A stretch of 53,099 nt of DNA from Sphingomonas faeni (GTDB lineage Bacteria > Pseudomonadota > Alphaproteobacteria > Sphingomonadales > Sphingomonadaceae). The translations under genes and the position numbers were made by a program. Positions 32,132-39,969 of the stretch are shown piece by piece. The notes beneath the pieces are model-generated. The model made no database searches. It saw nothing but the letters and a program-made list of their open reading frames with translations, and had not been told where the DNA came from. The stretch lies in assembly GCF_023195535.1 (NCBI RefSeq), contig NZ_JALPNF010000014.1, forward strand, positions 1 through 53,099, given 5' to 3'. Position 1 is the first letter of the stretch. Each line of letters opens with the position of its first letter.

Positions 32132-32803
32132 TCACAGGCCGCTCGCCGTCGTGCATTTATCCTTGGGCGGAAACCGGTCGTCGGGCGTCGGCGACTGGAA
32201 GTCCTTGTTTCGCGCGCGGAACATCGCAATGCGCGTGAAATCGACGGGCAGCGACAACATGCGAAACGGGATATCGGTCAGGATCGGCCGGTATTTGTAA
32301 CTCACCTGGACATGAAACAGGATCTCGCCCAGCGGCAGCGCACGCGCATTCGGCAGGGTTGCGATCGAAACCGTCTTGTTGCACCCCACCTGTGGCGCGA
32401 TCACATAGCCGCCGTCGAAGCGTTGCCACAGCATGCGATTTTCGGTCGTGCCGTTATTGTCGATGTCGGTGCCGCGAACGCCGGTAATGACGATGCGACC
32501 GTCATTACGAAGGTCATATGGTCGCGCGGTCAGGTCCAACGCGCTGAACAGATCGTATATCTGCCCTTCGCCGATGCCGATTTCGCCGGTACCGCTCTGC
32601 GCGACCAGATCCGCGCTCATCGCCGCGAGCCTTTGCACGCGATTATTCGCCATCACGTAATTGCCAAACTCGATCGCGGTCAGCACGAACCCCAGGAACA
32701 GCGGAAGCGCCAACGCGAACTCGAGCATCGCGACCCCGCGTCGATCGCGGAGCAGGGCGCGGGGCAGGACAAGGTGCAGCACGGGGGGCAGACGGCGCCT
32801 CAT
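32132..32803 (-). CDS. TadE/TadF-type pseudopilin-like protein
   Basis: 223 residues. A basic N-terminus (about 22 residues) precedes the TadE-like hydrophobic segment RRGVAMLEFALALPLFLGFVLTAIEFGNYVM, with the E in position 5 of the helix as in type IV pilin-like proteins. The rest is a periplasmic domain with two cysteines (VGCNK and DKCTT). TadE/F proteins are minor pseudopilins of the Flp/Tad pilus, processed by TadV-type peptidase. The start overlaps the stop of the preceding TadE gene (ATGA, 32800-32803). No flp pilin, secretin or tadA gene is in the window. Confidence 0.82.
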   Translation of the reverse strand: MRRRLPPVLHLVLPRALLRDRRGVAMLEFALALPLFLGFVLTAIEFGNYVMANNRVQRLAAMSADLVAQSGTGEIGIGEGQIYDLFSALDLTARPYDLRNDGRIVITGVRGTDIDNNGTTENRMLWQRFDGGYVIAPQVGCNKTVSIATLPNARALPLGEILFHVQVSYKYRPILTDIPFRMLSLPVDFTRIAMFRARNKDFQSPTPDDRFPPKDKCTTASGL

Positions 32804-33387
32804 GACGCGCTCGTCACGACGGCTTCGTTGCGGACGACGGTCGAGGCCGACAGCGGAATGACTCCCGAGCCATAGCCGATCGCGCTACCGACGAAGCCGA
32901 ACAGCACGCGCTTGGGAAATTTGACGGTATAGCTGACGACGTCGCCGGGTCCGCCAAGCGTATTGCCGGCAACGGGGGTCGCGTTGTCCCACATGCCGTT
33001 CTTGTTGCGGTCGACATAGGGTTCGCCCTTGTCATATTGCTTGTTACCATTCGCGTCGGTGAAGGTTTCCGGGAATGCGGTGCTGAAATCCCGATAAACG
33101 GTCGTGCTGATATCGATCGACCTGCCGGGCGCGGTGCCGAACTCGCCCATCGACTTTGCAATGCTCGCGCGCATGATCGCGGTGCGCTCCGACTCCTTGG
33201 TTTCCAGCGTGGCCGTGGCGGCGCGGGCGGCTTCCGTCACCGCCCCTTCCAGCACCACCCGTGCAAACATCATGTGGCCGAACTCGATCGCACCGCAGAT
33301 AAGCGACAACATCGCCGGCAGAATGATGGCGAACTCGACGATGGTGACACCGCGTACGTCCGCGCGCAGCGTGGCGAACGCTCTCAC
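32800..33387 (-). CDS. TadE-like protein
   Basis: 195 residues from GTG 33387, which overlaps the TadG stop (GTGA). A longer frame exists upstream but lies inside the TadG gene. The TadE-like segment DVRGVTIVEFAIILPAMLSLICGAIEFGHMMFARVVLEGAVTEAARAATA is textbook for the family, including the glutamate near the helix start. The periplasmic part carries a calcium-loop-like stretch DANGNKQYDKGEPYVDRNKNGMWDN, which has dockerin/EF-hand-like spacing. Together with TadG before and TadE/F after, this is a coupled three-gene unit. Confidence 0.85.
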   Translation of the reverse strand: MRAFATLRADVRGVTIVEFAIILPAMLSLICGAIEFGHMMFARVVLEGAVTEAARAATATLETKESERTAIMRASIAKSMGEFGTAPGRSIDISTTVYRDFSTAFPETFTDANGNKQYDKGEPYVDRNKNGMWDNATPVAGNTLGGPGDVVSYTVKFPKRVLFGFVGSAIGYGSGVIPLSASTVVRNEAVVTSAS

Positions 33388-35321
33388 TGGACGAGATGCA
33401 GGTCGACGAGTTCGGACGCGATATCGTCGAACGCAGCCTTGAGCGTCGCGGTATCCGACGTCTGATACACGTGGCCGGGCGCGCATTTCTCAAACATCGA
33501 GATCGTATTGCGATCGGTCGTCGTCAGCGCGACGATGTAGACCTTGGGCGCGTTGTCTTCGGCCTGAAGCGCCGCGCAGGTCTTGGCAAAGCGGCGTTCC
33601 GACTGGCCTATCAGACCGCTCCTGCTCGAAGAGATCGGCGAGTCCGCATAGTTGCCGTAGAACGTCCAGGTCCGGTCCTCATACCCGTTCTGGCCCGTCG
33701 CCAGCGCGGTTTCGCCGTCAGTCATGAACACCAGCGCGCGCTTGGGCTGCTCCTGCGCCCTGGGCGGCGTTCGTTTGAACACGTCGTCGCGTACCAGCAG
33801 GCGATAGCCCCATAGGAGTCCGGCATGATGCAGGGTCCCATTGGCAGGATAGATGGCGGCGTTCTGGCGATCGATTACGTCGTTGTAGAAACTGCGCGAC
33901 CGACCGTAATCGACCTTCGTCGCGGCCTCCGGGCACTGCCAGTTGGGGGAAGGAAACTCGGTCTTGTTCTTCGACCCGTCATCGACGCTGCCACCAAGCC
34001 GGTTGACCGTATATTCCGTAGGATCCTTCCAGTTGTTGAACTGGGGTATCTTGTCGTAGCGGATCCTGAACTGCGCGCCCGCACGCGTGGAGAAATTCCA
34101 CGGATTGCTCGACGGATCGTAGAAGCCCCCATTGTCCGCGCGGACGATCACGTCGTCGTCCATCTTCGCTGCGGTGTCGTTCAGCCCGATATACGCGTCG
34201 TAAAATGCCTTGCGATACGGATTGTTGGCGAACTGGTTTGCGTAGAAATCCCAATTCAGCATCTGCTCGTAATAGCTTGGATGCAGCTTGTAGAGATTGT
34301 TGTTCGGCTCGACATTGGCGACGCTGTAATACGCGCTCGACGGGTTCGACCTGGCGCCATTCGCGACGGCGTTGCCCTGCATCTGCGGAACGTACATCGG
34401 CGGGATGAAATACGGGCTCACCGGCGGATGCGCGCCCTCGCCCGGCAGCGTGCGATCGATATCCCATGCGTTGGGTTCGCGGTACGTGAGCGTCGCGTTC
34501 AGATCCTTGACCGTATCGTCACCGAACACGCAGCCCTTCCAGCTGAGCTTGTTGCTCGGCCAGGTGCCGCCATAGGTGTTGGCGATCGTGTCGTTGAATC
34601 CGAACATCTGGCGTACCGACGACGATCGCCAGTCGGTCAGCAATTTGCCGACGTTTACGGTGATGTCGTACATGACATACCCCATCGCCAGATCCTTGCG
34701 GGTGTCGCTGCCCTGGAAAAGGATGTCGTTGAAGCTCTTGGCGGCATCCTTCAACGCGGTGATGCGCGTCTTCACCACACCGTTCGAATCGCGCGGCAGA
34801 TTGGCCTTCAACGAGCCGGTATTGTCGAGCACCATCATCACTTCTAGCGGGTGCGGGTTGATCGAGGCCTTGGCGATTGCGCGGACCGGTTGTTGCGCGA
34901 AACCGAACAGTCGCATGAACGACATCGGCAGGGTCGCGCTGGCCACGACGGTGGTCGTGTTGATATCCTTGACCACCGTGAACTCCGGCGAGACCTTCAG
35001 GTTCGTGACGCCCATATAGGTTTCGGGAAAATTCCCACTGAAATAGGCCGAAACCTGGTTTTCACGCGAATTGGCCGCGGTACCCGATACCGAAAACGCG
35101 CGTGCGCCGGCGAGCGCCGCCGCGTCCACGCCGGTTTGCAGTTGCGACTTCACGATGTAGATTCGTCCCGCGTCGATCGCGGAACCCAGCGCGGCGATTG
35201 CCGGAATGAGCCCGGCCGCCATCATGGCGATCGCCGACCCCTTGCGGTCGGAGCGCAGACGTCGAAATGCGCTGCCCAACGACCCTCGCGGGCCGCTGGC
35301 TGGTGTCCTGCCCTGTTGCAT
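33384..35321 (-). CDS. TadG-like protein with von Willebrand factor A-like domain
   Basis: 645 residues. Residues about 25-60 form the Tad-type N-terminal helix (RKGSAIAMMAAGLIPAIAALGSAIDAGRIYIVKSQLQTGVDAAALAGA). A beta-rich stretch follows, then a vWA-like domain starting PLEVMMVLDNTGSLK, a DxTGS metal-site motif, interrupted by a long insertion with many Tyr, Asn and Pro residues. The fold resumes with KRALVFMTDGETA and KVYIVALTTTDRNT. TadG is an envelope protein linked to the Tad pilus, possibly anchoring it to the cell wall or outer membrane. First gene of the unit TadG-TadE-TadE/F; the upstream 200 bases are shared with the divergent gene at 35530. Confidence 0.85.
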   Translation of the reverse strand: MQQGRTPASGPRGSLGSAFRRLRSDRKGSAIAMMAAGLIPAIAALGSAIDAGRIYIVKSQLQTGVDAAALAGARAFSVSGTAANSRENQVSAYFSGNFPETYMGVTNLKVSPEFTVVKDINTTTVVASATLPMSFMRLFGFAQQPVRAIAKASINPHPLEVMMVLDNTGSLKANLPRDSNGVVKTRITALKDAAKSFNDILFQGSDTRKDLAMGYVMYDITVNVGKLLTDWRSSSVRQMFGFNDTIANTYGGTWPSNKLSWKGCVFGDDTVKDLNATLTYREPNAWDIDRTLPGEGAHPPVSPYFIPPMYVPQMQGNAVANGARSNPSSAYYSVANVEPNNNLYKLHPSYYEQMLNWDFYANQFANNPYRKAFYDAYIGLNDTAAKMDDDVIVRADNGGFYDPSSNPWNFSTRAGAQFRIRYDKIPQFNNWKDPTEYTVNRLGGSVDDGSKNKTEFPSPNWQCPEAATKVDYGRSRSFYNDVIDRQNAAIYPANGTLHHAGLLWGYRLLVRDDVFKRTPPRAQEQPKRALVFMTDGETALATGQNGYEDRTWTFYGNYADSPISSSRSGLIGQSERRFAKTCAALQAEDNAPKVYIVALTTTDRNTISMFEKCAPGHVYQTSDTATLKAAFDDIASELVDLHLVQ

Positions 35322-35529
35322 CCATCTCCCTTTCGAACCGAATCAGGTCCGGTTCAACTCATTCTGGTTACATCGCAGCCGATCCTTAAATTGCCGTTAT
35401 CTTTGGATTTAGTTGCGGCATTTCGGGCAGCGACGGGTCGCGACCAAGCGTGCCTCAAAATCGACATCGCTTGCGCGCAGACAGCATGGCTGACGTATCC
35501 TTTCGTCGTTAATCCGAGATCGTGCCCCG

Positions 35530-37914
35530 ATGAAGCTTCGACTCTTCCCCTCATGCCTGATCGCAGCCCTGCTCGTGCCCTCGGCGACACAGGCTGATCC
35601 GGCACCGTTCGACCTGACCGGGCCGACCCTGCGCGTCGCCGTGACGCATGGGACGACGACGCTGCCGATCGCGCGGGTGCCCAAGCTCGCGACCGGCGAC
35701 CGCGTGTCGATCGCGGCGGATCTGCCAACCGGCAAGAAGGACGATGGCGCGCGCTATCTGCTGGTCGCGGCGTTCCTGCGGGGTGCGACCGAGCCGCCGC
35801 CGAAATCGTGGTTCTTCAAGGCCGAGACGTGGAAAGAGAAGAAGAACGCGCTCGCGTTGAAGGTGCCGGAGGGCGCGCGGCAGTTGGTCGTGTTCCTGGT
35901 GCCGGAGAGCGGCGGGTTCGATGCGGTCGTGTCCGCGGTGCGCAAGCAACCGGGGGCGTTCGTACGCGCGGTGCAGGATCTCGACCAGGCGTCGCTCGAT
36001 CGGGCGCGGCTCGATGCGTTTCTCGACGGGATCCATGCGCTGGAGCGGACGCGGCCGGAGCGGATCGAGGCGGTGTCGCCGTTGCTGTCGCGCAGTCTGG
36101 CGATCAAGCTGAAGGCGGAATGCCTCGATCTGGCGGCGGATCTGCAAGCCTCCTGCCTGACGCAAAGCCGCGATTCGCTGGTGCTGGCGGATGGTCAGAG
36201 TTCGACGCTGGCGGATACGCTGGTAGGGGCGCCGACCGATCTGGCGTTGCAGTTGAGCGCGACGCCGGAGGGCGGGCTCGGCTATTACAGCCCCTATATC
36301 GGCGTGGTGCGCGATCTGGCGAAGATCTTCGGCGCGTTCCAGTCGACGCAGTTCCGGTACATCCCGGCGCTGGCGCGGGCGCATGACGATCGGCTGGCGC
36401 TGTTGCTGAATGCGGCGCCGTCGTTTGCGAGTCCGAAATCGGTGATGGTGGTCGCGATGCCGGTGATCGAGACGGGCGCGCCACAGACTCCGACGATGCG
36501 GCGGGCGGAGGCGGACCGGCTGGTCTGTGCGGCCCGGCCCGATCTGGTGCTGCCGGTCGAGGGCGCGCCGCTGATCTACGCGACGAAGTTCGCGCACGAC
36601 ATGAGCTTGCGCGTGACGACGCCGCAGGGTGGCGTGGTCGAACTGCCGGTGCAGGCGGATGCCGAGCGTGGCGGCTATGTGCTCGATCAGGTCGGCATGC
36701 GGACCGCCGGGCTTGGCAGCGTGACCGATGCGACGTTGCATGGCCGCTGGGGGTTCACGCCGTTCGACGGGCCGCGGTTTCGGTTGCAGGTGCCGCGCGC
36801 CGGCGGATGGACGATGGTCGATACCGATCCCGAGAGCCTGGTCGTGGGTCGCGACAATGCGGTGGCGCTGGCGGGGCCTACGCCGAGTTGCGTCGAGGCG
36901 GTGACGCTGGTGAGCGATGCGGGTCAGGTGCCGCTCGCCTGGACGACGACGGGGGATCGGATCGGGCTGACCCTGCCGCTGGCGAAGACCGCGCCGGGGA
37001 AACTGTCGCTGCTGGTGAAGCAATATGGGGTCGAGGCGCCGGACAAGATCGCGCTGACCGCGCTCGCCGAGGCGGGGCGGATCGATGGGCTTACGCTGTA
37101 TGCGGGCGATGCTGCGGGGACGCTGGCGGGGACGCGGCTGGACTTGGTGGCGTCGATGACCGTGGACGGCGTGGCGTTCAAGCCGGGCGATGTCGTTCGG
37201 GCGGACAAGGTGGATCGGCTGGGGTTGGTCGCGGATACGGCGCCAGCGTTTGCGGCGGGTCAGGCAAAGACGGCGCTCGTCACGTTGACGGATGGGCGGA
37301 AGCGGTCGGTGAAGTTCGTCGTCGCGGTCGCGCGGCCGAAGGCGTCTCTGATCGCGAAGAGCGTTGCGGCGGCCCCCTCCCCCGGGCTTCCCATCGTGCT
37401 GGTCGGGGATACGGCGATCGCGCAGGATGCCCGGCTGACGTTTTCTCTGCGCGCCGAGGGTACGCGGTTTTCCGCTGGCGATAGCGTCGAGATCGCGACG
37501 GCGGACGGGAAGACGACCACGAGTGTTTCGTCGGGGCGCGGGTTGACCGTGCAGGACGATCGGATCGCTGTGGCGACGGTCGAGCCAGGCAAGGCGCTTG
37601 GCGTTTCGGCGCATGGGCCGCTGAAATGGCGACTAGTGCAAAACGGAGTCGCGGGCGACTGGGTGCCGTTGACGACCCTGGTACGCGTGCCGGGTGTTAC
37701 CGGGGTGACCTGTGCGGAGACGTGCATGCTGGCGGGGACGGATCTGTTCTTGATCGAGTCCGTGGCGGCAAATGCGGGGTTTGCAGAGGCGGCTCTGGTG
37801 CCGGAGGGGTTTACCGGGGGGGCGTTTGCGGTGCCGAAACCGGTTGGGGGGATGCTGTACCTGCGGTTGCGGGATGATCCGGGGGTGACGGCTACGGTGG
37901 CGGTGAAGAGCTAG
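35530..37914 (+). CDS. Large secreted protein of unknown function
   Basis: 794 residues. Signal peptide MKLRLFPSCLIAALLVPSATQA, cleavage probably before DPAP. No membrane segment follows, so it is periplasmic or exported. The sequence reads as a series of beta-rich units with repeated phrases such as VTLVSDAGQVPLAW, LSLLVKQYG, LVTLTDGRKRSVKF and ARLTFSLRAEGTRFSAGDSVEIATADG. These look like several Ig-like or carbohydrate-binding-like domains, preceded by a helical segment with paired cysteines (AECLDLAADLQASCL). I do not recognise a catalytic motif. It is divergent from the TadG unit with about 208 bases between. The region has an unusually high G share at codon third positions compared with its neighbours. 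Confidence 0.75.
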   Translation: MKLRLFPSCLIAALLVPSATQADPAPFDLTGPTLRVAVTHGTTTLPIARVPKLATGDRVSIAADLPTGKKDDGARYLLVAAFLRGATEPPPKSWFFKAETWKEKKNALALKVPEGARQLVVFLVPESGGFDAVVSAVRKQPGAFVRAVQDLDQASLDRARLDAFLDGIHALERTRPERIEAVSPLLSRSLAIKLKAECLDLAADLQASCLTQSRDSLVLADGQSSTLADTLVGAPTDLALQLSATPEGGLGYYSPYIGVVRDLAKIFGAFQSTQFRYIPALARAHDDRLALLLNAAPSFASPKSVMVVAMPVIETGAPQTPTMRRAEADRLVCAARPDLVLPVEGAPLIYATKFAHDMSLRVTTPQGGVVELPVQADAERGGYVLDQVGMRTAGLGSVTDATLHGRWGFTPFDGPRFRLQVPRAGGWTMVDTDPESLVVGRDNAVALAGPTPSCVEAVTLVSDAGQVPLAWTTTGDRIGLTLPLAKTAPGKLSLLVKQYGVEAPDKIALTALAEAGRIDGLTLYAGDAAGTLAGTRLDLVASMTVDGVAFKPGDVVRADKVDRLGLVADTAPAFAAGQAKTALVTLTDGRKRSVKFVVAVARPKASLIAKSVAAAPSPGLPIVLVGDTAIAQDARLTFSLRAEGTRFSAGDSVEIATADGKTTTSVSSGRGLTVQDDRIAVATVEPGKALGVSAHGPLKWRLVQNGVAGDWVPLTTLVRVPGVTGVTCAETCMLAGTDLFLIESVAANAGFAEAALVPEGFTGGAFAVPKPVGGMLYLRLRDDPGVTATVAVKS

Positions 37915-37928
37915 ACGTTCCGTCCTGC

Positions 37929-38054
37929 GATCCTCCCCCGCCAGGGGGAGGTGGCGCCGAAGGCGACGGAGGGGGAGGACACGAAACATCCGTTTGCGCT
38001 TGCCTCCCCCTCCGTCTGGCAAGAGCCAGCCACCTCCCCCTGGCGGGGGAGGAT
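37929..38054. repeat. Large palindromic repeat, family E
   Basis: GATCCTCCCCCGCCAGGGGG at 37929 begins an arm that runs to about 37977. Its inverse runs from about 38003 to 38054, ending ...CTGGCGGGGGAGGAT. It lies between convergent genes (35530 plus strand, 38070 minus strand). A related pair is at 43228-43353. Confidence 0.8.
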
Positions 38055-38069
38055 TTCGCCCCCACAGAC

Positions 38070-39131
38070 TTACGGGATCAACCGGTCGGCGCGGAGTTGT
38101 TCGAACAGGTCGAAGAACGCGTCGTCGGTCGGTTGGTACTCCTTGAACCCGAGCCGGCGGCTCTTGCCCATGTCCGTCACCACCTCGATGGGGCGGCCGA
38201 GATCGGCGTCGGTGTGCCAGGGGGATGCGAGGCGGGACAGATCGGCCTCGGCGAGGCCTTCGCGGGCGGCGATCTCGCGCCAGATGCCGGCGTCATCCTT
38301 CATCTGGTCTTCGAGCGTCAGGATCGTGCCGTCGAACGGTGCGGCCTCGATCCCGAACCAGTCTGCGATGCGGCCCCACATCCAGCTCCAGCGGAAGACG
38401 TCGCCATTGACGACGTTGAACGCCTCGTTGCGCGCGGTCGGCGTGGTCGCGGCCCACAGCAGGTGATCGGCGAGCAGGCTGGCGCTGGTCATGTCGGTGA
38501 GGCCGTTCCACTGCGCGGCCGAGCCGGGGAAGCGGAACGGGCGGCCGGTTTCGCGACACAGCGTCGCATACACCGCGAGCGTGGTGCCCATGTTCATCGC
38601 GTTGCCGACCGCCTTGCCGATGATCGTGTGCGGGCGGTGGACGCTCCAGCCGAAGCCGTCGCGCTCCGCCGCCTCGAACACGGCGTCTTCCTGCGCATAG
38701 TAGAAATTCTCGACATCGAGCCGGCCTTGTTCCTCGCGGAACGGGGTCTGCGGGAGAACGCCCTTCCCGTACGCCTCGAACGGTCCGAGATAATGCTTGA
38801 GCCCGGTGACGAGCGCGACGTGGCGCACGCTGCCGCCGGGGCTGAGCGCGCCGAGCAGGTTGCGGGCCATGCCGCCGTTGACGCGGATATTCTCCGCCTC
38901 GCTGTCCTGGCGCGACCAGGTTGCGATGAATACCGCGTCGAGCCTGATGCCGGTCAGGGCCGCCTCCAGGCTGCTTGGATCCTGCAAGTCGGCGGCGACC
39001 GGCTGCACCCCGTCCTGTTCAGTCGGCCGCCGCGCGAGGCCGTATACCGCCCAGCCCGCCTTTACCAACGCCGCTGCGGTCGCGCTGCCGACGATCCCGC
39101 TCGTACCCACTACCAATGCCGTTCCGGCCAT
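38070..39131 (-). CDS. PRISE-type NAD(P)H-dependent short-chain reductase
   Basis: 353 residues from ATG 39131. The N-terminal Rossmann motif is VVGTSGIVGSATAAAL. The PRISE family (progesterone 5-beta-reductase / iridoid synthase-like) signature residues are present: VTGLKHYLGPFEAYG with the catalytic Lys and VENFYYAQEDAVFE with the catalytic Tyr. HRPHTIIG and a C-terminal helical part complete the expected length. PRISE enzymes reduce activated C=C bonds of enones. The substrate here is unknown. The gene is alone on its strand, convergent with the secreted-protein gene across a palindromic repeat. Confidence 0.85.
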   Translation of the reverse strand: MAGTALVVGTSGIVGSATAAALVKAGWAVYGLARRPTEQDGVQPVAADLQDPSSLEAALTGIRLDAVFIATWSRQDSEAENIRVNGGMARNLLGALSPGGSVRHVALVTGLKHYLGPFEAYGKGVLPQTPFREEQGRLDVENFYYAQEDAVFEAAERDGFGWSVHRPHTIIGKAVGNAMNMGTTLAVYATLCRETGRPFRFPGSAAQWNGLTDMTSASLLADHLLWAATTPTARNEAFNVVNGDVFRWSWMWGRIADWFGIEAAPFDGTILTLEDQMKDDAGIWREIAAREGLAEADLSRLASPWHTDADLGRPIEVVTDMGKSRRLGFKEYQPTDDAFFDLFEQLRADRLIP

Positions 39132-39252
39132 GTGCAATTCCCGTATCTGGTGATGATCTCGTCCAAGTCCCAAACGCGCCGAATTTTGGAAGGGGTCCAC
39201 GGCGTCCCGTTTGCGGTGGCGGCGGGTGCGCGGTTGTGGCTATGGGGCGCTG

Positions 39253-39483
39253 ATGACCGCATCGGATCTCCAGAGCCTGTTCGTCACCAACCTCGTCCGG
39301 TACAATAGCGGCGATCGGCGACGGTGGCGGCTGATCGTCGGCGATGTGAAGGTCTATAGCCTCGCGACGCACGCGCATTGCAACTGGGCGGTGACGCCGT
39401 CGGGCAGCGCGAGCGAGGTCGACGCGGTCGAGCGGCTGGCGGACCGGCTGCGCGAGGACCACCCCATCATTACCGCCGGCTGA
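39253..39483 (+). CDS. Small protein of unknown function (76 residues)
   Basis: From ATG 39253, with GGGGC just upstream. The sequence MTASDLQSLFVTNLVRYNSG... contains a basic middle (DRRRWR), a short beta-like stretch WRLIVGDVKVYSLATH, and a helical end VDAVERLADRLREDHPIITAG. No signal peptide or membrane segment. I do not recognise it, but the composition and codon use look coding and the next gene starts 29 bases later on the same strand. Confidence 0.55.
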   Translation: MTASDLQSLFVTNLVRYNSGDRRRWRLIVGDVKVYSLATHAHCNWAVTPSGSASEVDAVERLADRLREDHPIITAG

Positions 39484-39512
39484 CGGCATCTCATCTTACG
39501 CAGGAGCGACAC

Positions 39513-39800
39513 ATGGCGAAGCAATATTGGGCGCAGATCATCGAACTCGACGAAGAGATGACGGCCGCGACGATCCCCGGCGCGACGGATCACGAGGATG
39601 CGGCAGATTCGCTGGTGGCGGACTTCGTCGGCGCGATGGGCGGCGAGATCACCTCGGGCGCGGTCCGCGTCTGGGTGCAGGGCGGCGTTGAGAAGGTCTA
39701 TGACTGGAAGGCCGACTTCACGATGCCCGACATGGACGAGATGGGCGACGAAGACGAGATGGAGGTCGAGGGCGAGATCGAGCTGACCGAGCGGGTTTGA
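39513..39800 (+). CDS. Small acidic protein of unknown function (95 residues)
   Basis: From ATG 39513 with CAGGAG upstream. MAKQYWAQIIELDEEMTAATIP at the start, a central GEITSGAVRVWVQGGVEKVYDWKAD, and a very acidic tail DMDEMGDEDEMEVEGEIELTE. The acidic C-terminus suggests binding of a basic partner or metal, but this is inference only. Tandem with the 76-residue gene at 39253, so probably one transcript, convergent with zwf across a repeat pair. Confidence 0.65.
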   Translation: MAKQYWAQIIELDEEMTAATIPGATDHEDAADSLVADFVGAMGGEITSGAVRVWVQGGVEKVYDWKADFTMPDMDEMGDEDEMEVEGEIELTERV

Positions 39801-39837
39801 AGGCAGGTCCGCACTCAAACCAACACCGTAACAGCAA

Positions 39838-39941
39838 CCACCCCGGCGAAGGCCGGGGCCCAATTGCGAAGGTTGGCGTAATGGAGCGCAGAGCTTCGTT
39901 ATTGCCGTCCCCCAATTGGGCCCCTGCCTTCGCCGGGGTGG
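39838..39941. repeat. REP-like palindromic repeat pair, family A
   Basis: Units at 39838-39863 and 39916-39941 are inverted copies of the 26-base element also found at 5255-5280 and 5333-5358 (one base differs in the right unit). They lie between the convergent small-protein gene and zwf. Confidence 0.8.
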
Positions 39942-39969
39942 TATTTTGCGGGTGGTATTGGGGGTGGCC

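Noticed and set aside
35551..37614. 687-codon open frame antisense to the secreted-protein gene
   Set aside because: More than a quarter arginine and no recognisable fold; the plus-strand frame has a signal peptide and balanced composition.
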